A stretch of 64,000 nucleotides of DNA from positions 41,259,390-41,323,389 of the forward strand of contig CM055104.1 of the NCBI GenBank assembly GCA_029204225.1, in the 5' to 3' direction. Numbering within the stretch: position 1 is the stretch's first letter; the number at the start of each line of letters is the position of its first letter. Shown piece by piece: positions 10,700 to 21,736 of the stretch. The DNA comes from Diphasiastrum complanatum. Lineage: Eukaryota > Streptophyta > Lycopodiopsida > Lycopodiales > Lycopodiaceae. A program made the translations under genes and the position numbers. The notes beneath the pieces are model-generated. The model saw only the letters and a program-made list of their open reading frames with translations. It searched no databases and had not been told where the DNA came from.

Positions 10700-12780
10700 T
10701 GAGGCATTCATACTGGTCCTAAGAAGCAGTATAGGCTGAGAACGAAGATTTCTTGGTTTGTAGAAGTCAAAATGGCTTCAAACTTGATGGAGGTGCTGCA
10801 AAAGCCACCGGTCATCAATTTACAGGTCTGATAGCTTGTTGGGAAGGTAAAAAGAAATGCTAATCATTCTCTAAAAAAATCTAGAATGATCTCCATATGG
10901 ATTTGGAGGTATCCATCCCCCAAAAGTCACCAAAAATGGTCATTTTTTACACTTTTTTTACTTCCTACAAGCCCAATTCATGGAATTATTGGCTCTAACT
11001 TTAGGGACAGCTTCAAAAGACTTTGATTCAACTCTTTACAAACTCTACATGGTGTTTTACGGCCACCTACTATCCAACTTTATGAAAAAACAAGCAAAAA
11101 TGACGATTTGGCTATTTTTCAATTTTTTTTCTTCACTATAAAGTGGAAATTTATGACATGCAACTCTTTCTCTAGCACATGAAAACCAAATTTACATAAT
11201 TATAGCCATATAATTGATCTGATCTTGCTGGATTTGTGTTCTTACTATCAATTTTGACTCTTTAAATGTTACAAGTCATATCATCATCACATTTATGTGT
11301 TAAGCTCACTTTGTTTTTTCAGCACATATCATACATTGTCATCCAGAATCATCCACTCTTGTGGACAATCAAAACGAAGCATGAAATTTTGACGATTTTC
11401 AAAGCTGGTGTGCTCACTTGATAATACAGTGTCCAATTTGTTTGAATTTATGATAGGCTTTATTATACTATAATGATGATAGTCAGTTGCCATCCTATGC
11501 AGAAGCAGTAGCCAAAGTCATGGAGCGTAGTAGCGATGTTGCACCAACATCAAGAAAGAACAAATAGTCTCAACGTAGTATATACATCGATAATGAGTGT
11601 AGGAAAGAGTAGTATTTTCTCGCATAGCTTTTGTGACGTGCCTCGTAGATGCTAGGACGATTTTTGGACTTGTATATCATGTATTTGCTTTTGTAATTGT
11701 GGGGGTTGTTCCACAGTTTTTGGTTAAGCGATGGGAAAATGCTGATTTTGGTCATGATTAGGTACTTAATCATGATGTCAACAAGGCTCGTGCATGTATG
11801 TGTTTTCTCTTATGTGAACATTAATTAATGTGTACAATTACAATTTAAGGAGGCAATCACAACCTATTTTGAGAACATAATCTATGTTTTAAACTCTAGA
11901 GATGCAATCCAAAAGTATAGAGGGAGACCTGTAAAGTGAAAAGAGTTCAATGATTGGATAAACTGTTCAACTAGACTTTGAAGTTGACATAGAACTGGTT
12001 CCAAAAAATAAACCCAAGGGGCATTAGGAAAGAGTGGAAAGGAAATGATGTCACATGGATACTTAGAGGACTACTTGGCGAGTGGGATTTTTTAGAAGTG
12101 GGGCGAGTGGGGTGTAAACATTGGTCTTGACAATCAATGAAATAGACAAACAAAACTCGCAATGTTGTAATTGCAAAATGTTCGAACTTGTTCAAAATCC
12201 ACCCATACATGGCCAATATCGAAGAAAAATAATACAAAAAAAATAAAATTATCAAATCTAGTGAAATTTAGCATGGAGTTTTCCAATCCAACAACCTCCA
12301 CCACACAACACAAAGGCACAAAGGCCCTACTGCATGCACTACAGAACTAAAATGAACATTAAATGTAGCTATTTTCAAGCATGGCCACTACCCATACCCC
12401 TAGTGGGCATGACTCACGTGCCACCATCATCTACAATACGATAGCCTACTAGTCAAAGTAGTTAAAGTGTTGACCTTAGGATTTCACCATAGATCCAAGT
12501 AGGAGCACATGTGGATGGTGGGGTTCTAATTGGCAAAGTGCTATATTTTGACTCTTTATGTGATTCTATCTTGAGGTTGGATTCTCAAGTTGGAAAACAT
12601 CAATTTTTATTGAGATATATATTAATTGTAATTCAAAAAGAGAGGGAGCATTTATTACCAAATCACACTATCTCATGTTTAAGCCTTCTTTTGGTCCACT
12701 TGAAGTTAGGCTTATAGATTAGATTTTCACGTCTTCCAATGAGTGGCATGTTGGTGAAGACTTCTTTTTCTCCATCACTT
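10700..12780. other. Intergenic sequence, nothing recognised
   Basis: AT-rich with scattered poly-A and poly-T tracts. The short open frames are not supported by codon pattern, splice sites or family resemblance. Confidence 0.5.
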
Positions 12781-13343
12781 GAGGGGGAGAGTGCACTCCA
12801 AAGGCACTTGCAATGCCTCTGCTTCACAGGTCCCACATCATCCAAGGGGAGAGATATACTTTTTCTCCCTTAGCTCCATCCATCACCATTGGATGGAGTG
12901 GGGCCAGCATTACAGGTGCCCCTAGAGTGCACTCCTTAAGCATTCCCTATTCCACACTGCCACCGCCACAACACTGGTGGTGGCCCACACATCTAAGGGT
13001 GGTGTCCCACACTACTGCCATTGGTGGTGCAAAATATGCTTCTCCCACTTGAGGTAAGGAGTAACACTAAATTCCAATCAAGGTCATCATCTTGAATGAG
13101 GATATACAAGACAAAATTTATAACATTCTTAAAGTAAAACTTAAATTCAAGTGTTTTAGATTAAAATGAAAGTACAATCCTTGTAACTTTTGAAAAAATA
13201 CTACTTGGTAAATTATAAAATTTTAAGACCAAATAATCTAATCATTGATGGTAGAAAATTCTATTAGCTTGCCATAATAATTGTCATTGCAACACATCTC
13301 AAGAGCAATGTCTACACTCAATTGGGATGGAGGGCCCAAGTAA

Positions 13344-14371
13344 GGGCCCCACCCTCATCTAATGCATGAGAATTGCTCAAAATTTTAGTCATGAATGGAG
13401 TGTTCTTTTGTGTTGGATGAGGGTGGGGCCCTGCCTGCATCCTATGTGGCAATGAGGGATACACTCATCTTGATATGTTTCCCATTGAAGAACCTTGTTT
13501 ACCATTGGATGAAGGTGGGGCCCTATCTACCCCCTCAATCATGGTTGGGTCAAGGTTACTCCCACATCTTACACTATCTTTGGAAAAGAGTAATCAAGAA
13601 TTTTTGTCAAACATTTTTAGCGAATTGGTATATTTGGAGACCTTCATTTTAGAGCCATTTTAGTGCACTTCAAGATGTCAATCTAAAAATGATCCAAATT
13701 ACATAAGAGGTCTCTAGAAAGGCGATGTAAAAATAACCAAAAGAATAGAGAACTACATTAAGTAGCTTTTTCCCTTACTAACGTGCGTTAAATTCCATAT
13801 TTGATGTTTTTTCATCTTTTAATCACATCCCTTTCACAATTGTAGGTGCTCTGTGTTGGCATTTCTCAAGTAAGCCCTACCAAAAAGCAGTAAAGGCTTC
13901 AAATGTCAACGACATGACACTCGTAACTAGAGCCTAGTCCTTGACACTTGTGGGCCTAGGATTACCTATGCTTTAAGTGGGCCCAAATTTGGACCCAAAT
14001 TTAGAGGATATTTTATTTGATGACTTTTAGTGAGAGGGAGGAGCACATTTGAGCATCATTTGAGTAGATAGGGCCCCGCCCTCATCCAATGGTGCAAAAT
14101 GCATCTTAATGGTTGGGACTAGAGAGGTCATGATGACATCTCACATAATCCATCTCAAAAGCATTATGTATTGTAAAATGAGGGTGAAAGCTATTGGCGT
14201 ACTCATTCAATATGCAACTTATGCTCTCTGTAACCTAGTGAGACACATAAGCAAGCATTGAAATTAGAATAGGTGTTGCATCATTCACCCTCATCCAATG
14301 TTTCAAAAGTTCCTTGATGTTGGGAAGACCATGATGACATGAGTGTGTACTTTTGGGTGATGGTGGGGCCT
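13344..14371. repeat. Dispersed GGTGGGGCC motif copies in both orientations
   Basis: A motif close to TGGATGAGGGTGGGGCCCT recurs at 13414-13432, 13504-13523 and near 14356-14371. Its reverse complement (AGGGCCCCACCCTCATC type) occurs at 13344-13364, 14070-14092 and, shorter, at 14286-14300. The sequence between copies is AT-rich and unlike. No gene is associated. Confidence 0.55.
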
Positions 14372-14399
14372 CGTTCATCTCGATTACCAACAATGGCAG

Positions 14400-15530
14400 G
14401 CATTGAAATTAGACTAGGTGTTGCCTTGCCCTACATGACCCTCCAAAATGCTCATTGAGGTTGGAGAAATCATGTTGACGTATCAAGCGTTTTGTGACAA
14501 TTGGATGAGAGGAGGCACTCAAACCTACCTTTTTTTTTTTCTCAATCAACATGCAATGTTCGCTCTCCCTAGCAAGCAATGAAATTAGACATGTTCTATT
14601 GTCAACGGCATTTTGAAGTGTAAATAAAGGTGGAATTCTAATATGCTTATTAAGATCATTCACTCTTTAATTTTATTATTGCTCCTAATGGCATTGTGAA
14701 GGATAAAAGAAATGTAAAATTATGAAAGTTTTATGAACAAGTATAGGTAGGGGTGAAATTTAGTATGCTAGTTACTTTTTCTAAAGAAATTGCTACCACC
14801 TCATTGGCAACAATCCCTTGGGAATGTTGTTTTCTTCTCTTGAAATGTTAACCATAGAATGTTTTTTTTTAAATCAAATTTTGTTTAGATGCGCCTCTCA
14901 AAAAAAAGTTTATATTAAAATAAATCATAGTTAACAATTGAATATAGTCTCGACATCTTAGCATCATTTTTAAGTGTACATAGATTGTAGAATTTTGAGA
15001 GTTTTGTCACTTTTGACCAAAATCAATAAAGTTCAATGTGTCATATAAAGATGCTTTACATTTATACACGTAATTGCCATTGGTAGGAAATTTTGGCCTT
15101 TTGGTGGCCTCTACTATCTTGCAAAATATGGGGCCCCTAAAATCCGGCCCGTTTATGCTATGTTTTCATCTGATCGATGCTCCCAATTTAAATAGCCTCT
15201 AGACTAATTTATGTTTTCATTTTTCATGTGAAAAATGAAAACATAAATTTTGCCATATGAAAAAAAAAAATAGCATAAAGATTTCAATTCCACCTTTTAC
15301 AAACAAAGTACCAAAAAAAAACATAAAATTCTTGCAAAGGCAAGCTCCATTGGTTGCCATTACCACATATTGGACTTCAGCAACAAGTGTTCATGTTGGA
15401 GAAAAAGCACTAGCTACATCGTGCCTTTAGGCTTGCACCCAAGTGTTGAACTATGACAAGCACAACTTACCTTTCAAAATTACGCATTGCATGGATTGGG
15501 AGGGCCATCGTCCATCAGCACATACAGATC
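14400..15530. other. Intergenic AT-rich stretch
   Basis: No gene or repeat array recognised. There is an imperfect inverted pair near 15210-15250 (TTTTCATTTTTCATGTG opposite AAAATGAAAACAT) and several homopolymers. Confidence 0.4.
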
Positions 15531-15533
15531 CAA

Positions 15534-15622
15534 TGGGGTTGGCTCAATTGGTTAACTTAACCCCCAAAGAATCTTTGGTCCCAAGTTCGATCTCCCCTTG
15601 GAAACCAAGGTGCATTACCACA
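15534..15622 (+). repeat. tRNA-derived SINE-like copy 1
   Basis: A tRNA-like head with an A-box TGGCTCAATTGGTTA at 15540-15554 and a B-box-like AGTTCGATCTC at 15584-15594 at the expected spacing, then TTGGAAACCAAGGTGCATTACCA. It lacks a clean acceptor stem and anticodon arm, so it is not a working tRNA gene. It matches copies at 15.7-15.95 kb and 30.7-30.9 kb. Confidence 0.7.
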
Positions 15623-15663
15623 TGCGACTCCTCCACGAGCCACTTGGGGATTGGATAATATGT

Positions 15664-15715
15664 GGTGATGCACCTTGGTTCCCAAAGGGGGTTTGAGCTT
15701 GGGATCAAAGGAACA
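15664..15715 (-). repeat. tRNA-derived SINE-like copy 2 (partial)
   Basis: The reverse complement carries the same tail (GGAACCAAGGTGCATCACCAC) and the B-box region, then breaks off before the A-box. With copy 1 it forms an inverted pair around 15601-15682, which could fold as a hairpin. Confidence 0.6.
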
Positions 15716-15732
15716 TTGAATGGGATTATGGA

Positions 15733-15855
15733 TCATGCATTTTGGTTTCTTAGGGGAGGATTATATGTGCTATTTTTTCCCAAGGAGAGTCTCTAACGTG
15801 AGACCAAAGAAACTTTGGATGTCAAGCTAACCAACAACTAAGCCAATGCCATTGG
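15733..15855 (-). repeat. tRNA-derived SINE-like copy 3 (with internal insertion)
   Basis: On the minus strand the A-box end (GGCTTAGTTGTTGGTTAGC) lies at 15827-15845, then GACATCCAAAGTTTCTTTGG, then a decayed B-box. Roughly 30 extra bases separate this from the tail near 15735-15755. Confidence 0.55.
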
Positions 15856-15867
15856 ACCTTATATATG

Positions 15868-15948
15868 GTAATGCATCTTGGTTTCCAAGGGGGGGTAGAG
15901 CTTGGGTCCAAAGAAAGGTTGGATGCCAAGATAACCAACTTAGCCGAC
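15868..15948 (-). repeat. tRNA-derived SINE-like copy 4
   Basis: The minus strand reads GGCTAAGTTGGTTATCTTGG, then CATCCAACCTTTCTTTGG, a decayed B-box (AAGCTCTACC) and the shared tail TTGGAAACCAAGATGCATTA. Same order and length as copies 1, 5 and 6. Confidence 0.65.
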
Positions 15949-16208
15949 CTGTTGGGTATATGGACTATGTATTCGTGATGCGGAGGTGGGCTACCGGCTG
16001 TAGCACTCCGAGCCGCTGGAGCGGCGAGGAGTGATGCACCACGTAGCCCACCGTTGGATCAAGAATACCAGACATAATAGTTGTGAATCTACGGTGCAAA
16101 TTGAAGATTTTTCAAAATCTTTGCTATGACTTAAAATCTGCCTCTTCCTAGCCAACCGGATGATACCATCTGTCCGATATCATTCCTCACAACTGCTATG
16201 GATTGAAG

Positions 16209-16355
16209 GCCATTACCTCTAGTAAGTAATATCCGACATGCAATGGACTCATCGGCCTCGCAACGCCATTACTTGTAGTAAGTAATTTAGACATGCAATG
16301 GACTGATGGCTGTCCCAAGGGCCATTACTTGTAGTAAGTAATTTTGAAAGGCAAT
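16209..16355 (+). repeat. 56-bp tandem repeat, about 2.6 units
   Basis: GCCATTAC starts units at 16209, 16265 and 16321, an exact 56-base period. Each unit carries a small palindrome (ATTACTTGTAGTAAGTAAT in units 2 and 3). The array lies about 350-490 bases upstream of the probable TATA box of the LNK gene. Confidence 0.8.
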
Positions 16356-16696
16356 TGTGTGCTGGTCAAAGGTCAACACTCGTTGGTGTGAAACTGTGAA
16401 GCTGATGATTCTCCAACCCAACCGTTTGTGGGACGCGATCGATGACGTGGCATTCAAAGCAAAAGCGGTCGTCGCTTTGACTCTTCTTGCTGCTACAGTG
16501 TAGCCCGTAGCCGGCAGCAGCACAGCTACAGCTACAGTAGCCACACGCAACAGAAGCAGAAGCAAAATTTGCCAAATGCCGATTGGCGACAGAAGATAAG
16601 CATCAATCTTGAATCATGGTCGCCATCCCCATTGGTGGAGGAGCAAGGAGCAAAGAGCTTGGACGGCAGTCTTCCTCACACTGCAACCTACTTGTC

Positions 16697-16703
16697 TATA
16701 AAA
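16697..16703 (+). promoter_or_regulatory. Probable TATA box of the LNK gene
   Basis: TATAAAA in the context CTTGTCTATAAAAACTTCAC, the best TATA-like site upstream of the LNK coding start. It would place transcription start near 16730 and give a leader of about 840 bases, possibly with a leader intron. Confidence 0.45.
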
Positions 16704-16769
16704 ACTTCACACAGTATTGCAGCAGCGGTTAGTTTTTCTAAGAATCAGAATAGAAATACTAACGATTGC

Positions 16770-17335
16770 CGGCAGTGTAGACGATTAGCAGCTGAAGGAT
16801 CTTATTTTTTTTGCTAATTTGTGCAGGATCTGGGCTGTCTATGGAGCATTCGCCTAGCTTATGAGCAGTCTGAAGAAGAAGATGCATTTTATATCCAGAT
16901 AGTTCCTAGCTAGGCTGAATGAAGTCGAATAGCTGCTGAAAATTAATGGATGAGTGACCAAATTACCGATGCAGCCAGATAGTCCTAGTCTTACTGAGGA
17001 TCGTAATCTACCCTGCATACAAACCGACTAACAGCTGAAGAATCAGTGTTAAGATTGTGAAGAATGAAAGTATTAGACATTTTGGCTTGCTAGTGAGCAT
17101 TTGCTCAGTGGATACGTCTGAAGAAACTGATGCTATTGGCATCTGGATAATCATAGTCTGTATGAAGACTATCTACCCTACACATGGACGTTTAGCAGCT
17201 GAAGAATGCAGGATGACGGTGATAGATATGTGTGCTATTCAGTGAGCATTGGCTTAGTTGAGGAGGTTGAAGAAAACGATAAAGTTTACATCCCGATAAT
17301 CCTAGATTAAATGAAGATTATCTACCTTGCTAAGG
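16770..17335 (+). repeat. Degenerate tandem repeat in the LNK leader (about 150-185 bp units)
   Basis: Blocks recur in the same order: TAGCAGCTGAAG (16787, 17187; variant AACAGCTGAAG at 17031), then GTGAGCAT or GGAGCATTCG (16841, 17091, 17242), then a TCTGAAGAAGAAGATGC-like piece (16868, 17118), then ATCCAGATAG or ATCTGGATAATC, then GAAGATTATCTACC or GACTATCTACCC (17170, 17313). Three to four diverged units fit. All lie between the TATA candidate and the start codon. Confidence 0.55.
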
Positions 17336-17568
17336 CCACTGTCGGTATTTTGCTTTAATAACCATACGAGCATAGGCTAGCCTGATCTGCAGGAAGCAAG
17401 GGGAGTTTTGTCAACTTTTCCATAAAAATCTTCGCGAACGCCATTGTTCTTGCTTGATATTACGAAGTTTTTCGGAAAAAATTTGAAGGCAACGCAACAA
17501 AGCTTCATCTATGTTAAACAGCATCTAGATAGGACATACTATCTTAAATTTATCGTCGTCTCAGCGCG

Positions 17569-20500
17569 ATGTGGTCGTGGGCCACTGATGGAACTGTAGA
17601 TATCCCAGAAGCAAACTGGTCACCTGGGAACGAGGTAATCTCTTGCTTACGAATTGCTGTTTTTTATTTCGGACAGAGAGAACTAATGAGTGGACAAAAT
17701 GCCGTTAGGCTAGCATGACAAGTTTATATACGGTCATTGATGAAGAGATTGCCATAAAATAGAGCTAATGATGTTCTAAATAAGTGGTGAATCGGTCGTG
17801 AGTCAATGCATAAAACAGTCTTGTTTGGTTTGAAATCGTAGCATTTCCTTCATGCTTAATGTTTGAAGTGAGGTAAACGATAAACTATATTTCAGCAGTG
17901 AGCTGGAACATGTTTTCTTATAGCTTCGCAACATGTCTTCTGGCAGTATGACTATATGCTTTGGGAAAGGTTGGGTGAAAATAATGATTCTATAGCTCCA
18001 GATTCAGAGGAGCTGCTACAGGATGCATGGACAAACGGCTGCAAGAGACTGCATCGTCGAGAGCCGTCGTTTTCATCCCCTAGAATGTTGGAAACGATCT
18101 CTTCTGAAACAGGAAAACTTAGCAACTCAGAGAGCAAGCTTGTATTGGAAGACTGCTCTGCAGAAATCAATAATTTTAGCAGACAGTCTCCGGCACTAGT
18201 TGATCTCGAAACTGTGGTTTCCCTGCGAACACAGGGCTGCGATGGTTTTTCTCTGGCTGATGAAAAACTGCAAAGACAGAACAAAGACGCTGCAAGTCAA
18301 TCAATTTCTCAAGAGCAGCTACTTAGCTTTAACACATTCCATGGAAAGCCAAGTGTTGACATCATTGATATCGTGAAGAGCGGAAAGGATGAGAGCAGCC
18401 TAACTTCTTTGGATCGTCTTGCATTACCTGATGTGAGTTCTTCAGAGGTAGAAAAGAACCTTTATGAAGAAGTAGAACATGATGATAGAGCTGGCGCCGT
18501 GAATAATTGCCAGTGGGAACATATTGGCATCATGGAAGATATGGAGAATTTCTTGGAGTAAGTTCTTTCTAGCATTGACGATGTGAAATTCCTTTTTAGT
18601 AGAAAGCAGGAGTCATGGTTACGCATCCAGAAAACGTAGGATTCTTGTACTGTAATATATGGCGTGCTTACCAGTATTTGCTATCACTGCATGTACACAG
18701 AGGCAGTGACTCTTCGGTAGGAGAAGCTGGGGTGAGTAAACCATATTCATTGCAGTGGTCATCTCCCTTGTCCCCATCCACTCCTGCTACCTTTATCTCA
18801 AATATTGCACAAACTGGCGAGACTTCTCCTGGTCTTATGGGAAGCCATTTAAACGGCGAGCTGAAATTGAACGGAATCGCCTCTACGAGCTCTACGTCTG
18901 CAGGAGCTTTGGAAAAGACAGGAGGATCCTTCAGAGATCGGTTTTTTCTTAGTCGCGCTAAAAATCATGAGGATCAATTTCAACCGCTTACCCTCCCAGC
19001 TGAGCTTCAGCAGCGGGATTATCTGCCGAGTCAGCTTAGCGCAAGGCGTGACTTGAATGCCACCACAGTAAGTCATTTTCTGCAGTCGCGCTAACTTCTT
19101 TGCATGGAAAAGGCTTGTTGAGGTAGCTTAAACTATTTAGGGTTGCTATAAACGGCATGCTGTCTTGGAATTTTCTTTGGAAGACTCACTATAGTGTAAA
19201 CTACCTGAAAACTTGAGTTGTTGGGAGGTGGCAATCTGAAGATAAATCGGGAATTCAATGTTAGTGGCTGTTGTATAGACGGGTCACGGGAAGGCTTGAA
19301 TTTCGTATAAAACGATTGCTTAAACTCTCACTGTTATGCGAGTGAGTGAATGGATCCTTCCAGACGGTTGTATTTTCAACCAGTTTTATTCGATTCCTAA
19401 GCGTAGAGCTCGTAAAATCCCTACGATCTTAGGTTCTCTAGTAGTTTGATTATATCCAAAATGTATTGGAGGAAAAAGTTTGAGAAGGACTATTGGTGCT
19501 TATAGCAGGTACCACAATCTAATGGACTAACGCTTCAGGATGCCCCTGTTGCATTGGCGGATAACGTACAAGCACAGGGAGCACAAGCTTTGAGCTTTTC
19601 TTGCATTAATAAGGTAGATTTAAACTTTGATCACTGCTTAGTCTACAACCAGTTCTCAATTGCTATCTCGATTTCTTGATGCGAGTGATGCTAACTGCCG
19701 GCATACAGGCTAAACAAATGGGAGGACAGCCTGCAAAGCGCATGTGGAGTGAAGAGATGCGAAATATAGAGTTTTCTCCGAGAAACATCCAGTATCTATC
19801 ACTCGGAGAAACACCAAGGCCTGCAGATCTTGCTCTACAGCATTCTTTGCCTGTACAGCAATCTCCACGACCATTGCCACTTTCCTCTTCAATACATGAA
19901 ATATTGCCTTTGCCTGACGCAGGAGTGTCCCCACAGGCAGTTTTGCAGCAGCTGCCCCACTATTCTCAACAGTTACCCATGCCTTTTATGCCACAGCTTC
20001 ATCCCCACGCTTTACTTTCGAGCCCCTCTTCAATCACGCAACAAGTGCAGCTTCGACAAGCTTATGTTGACCCTTACCAACATCCCCATCCACCACCTCT
20101 CGAAAAGCAGCAATTTAATCCTCAACCGTCTACCCTGTCAGACAGTCCTGTACGCCCTCCTTTGTCTGGAACCAATATGACCCCACAGGAGAAGATAGAG
20201 AAGTTGAGGTGGCGGCAGCAGATCCAAGCGAAGCTAGCAGTTGAAGAAAAAAAGCATCAACTTTCAAATGTTTCTCCTAGCGTGGGGTACGAAACTTTTG
20301 AAATTCAGCATCCAGCACAAGTTCCAAGGGTTGCTCGGCTAGACCAAATGCTGTACAATAAACAGCAGAGTCAACAACAGCCTTTGGCTCCTATAAACGT
20401 GGAGGAAGGAGCTGCCAGAATCGCAGCAGCTCACTTTCTTCCTCGAACATCACAAGAAATCAAGCATAATCATGGGGGAATTGATGGTAAAGAGCCTACA

Positions 20501-21736
20501 TCGAACACAGACTTGAATTCCAGAGAGAAAGCAAGCCATTTGGATGCTGCCCTTTTTCATCAGGTGGAAAGTGTAATCATGCAGGTGAACCCTGCCACAT
20601 CCTTGCAAGTGCATTATGTCTGGACCAAGCATTAGATTTTTCAGCTGCTTGGCAAGAGTTAAGCCATCATAATACTTCATGCTGGGTGTTGAGTATTGTT
20701 TGTATAGAAGAACTCTTCCATCCTTCGGTCACCTGACTGTGGTATATGCCATATGGTTTAGAGAAAAACTTCATTTGATTACGTGAAACTATATCTCTTT
20801 GAAACTCAAGACTCTATTTCTCTATATATGTGGATGTTACATCGAAAGCTGGATCAATTCAACTCTTGCTTTATGATATTGAGCATTGTAATTTGCTATA
20901 GATAAAGAGCTTGAGAAAACGTTTTTTTGAAAGGATGCCAGGAGACAACAATTTTAGAATCTTTTGGCTCATTTGCAAATGAGAGAGCTTAGCCATAGCC
21001 TCCTCTTTGAGGTTTTGCATTGATTGTGAAAGGAGGCTTTCTTGACCGTCTAGAAAGAGCATGTTGCTGGTGATGATTCTATTAGACACATTACTGTCAT
21101 TCGCCAAGGTGTACTGGTTAGGTTTTAATTCGCTTTTGGCTTTCTAGGGTTTGTTTGAAAGATGTAGATTTAGCCCAAAACATAGTGTGTCAATCGGTTA
21201 ACTTTTCGATTAATGAAATTTTGTTTTGCTTCAGCTGGACATAAGAACAAGGTTATCAATGCGAGATGCTTTATATCGACTTGCTTCTAGCGCCATGCAA
21301 CGCCGTGCTGTCAATGATAGTTCGTCAGGTGAAAGAGAGCCTTCTTCACATATGTCCAGGTATTATTTTCCTGAAGGTTCTTTTTACGACGTTATGTTTT
21401 CTGTTGCACATTTTTTATTGTCAGTATCACTGACATGAGCCTTTCTTGTACAGGTTTGCAGGAGCAAGCACATTGGAGGCACCAACAAACCCTATTGACC
21501 GCACAATAGCAAATCTACTTTTTCATAAGCAACCTGTTTCTTCTCCAAAAAGTCAAGTGTACCCCTTATCTACAGCTGATGCAAGGATACCTACCTCACC
21601 ATCTGCAATAGGCCACTCAAGATTGTGGGCAATGCAAACACCGGGAGCTGAAGCTCACCTAAACTGGGGTATCCCAATGCAAGGATTTGCATTTGTAAGT
21701 AATGGACAAAATGTTGATTTTAGCAGGAGCTTCTAG
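17569..21736 (+). CDS. LNK: LNK-family protein (NIGHT LIGHT-INDUCIBLE AND CLOCK-REGULATED), seven exons
   Basis: Coding exons 17569-17634, 17947-18557, 18707-19067 (an acceptor six bases earlier also fits), 19509-19613, 19709-20584, 21235-21359 and 21454-21736 join in frame through GT-AG introns to about 808 codons. Family marks in order: LWERLGENNDSIAPDSEE (about 27-44), like the N-terminal block of LNKs; WEHIGIMEDMENFL (212-225); TPQEKIEKLRWRQQ (539-552); LDIRTRLSMRDALYRLASSA (674-693), split exactly by an intron from the preceding VIMQ; and TNPIDRTIANLLFH (726-739), the diagnostic C-terminal motif. Between them lies a Pro/Gln/Ser-rich disordered region. In Arabidopsis, LNKs are nuclear coactivators recruited by REVEILLE MYB factors to evening clock genes. 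No premature stop is seen. The first exon (22 codons) is the least certain part; the alternative start is the ATG at 17956. Confidence 0.85.
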
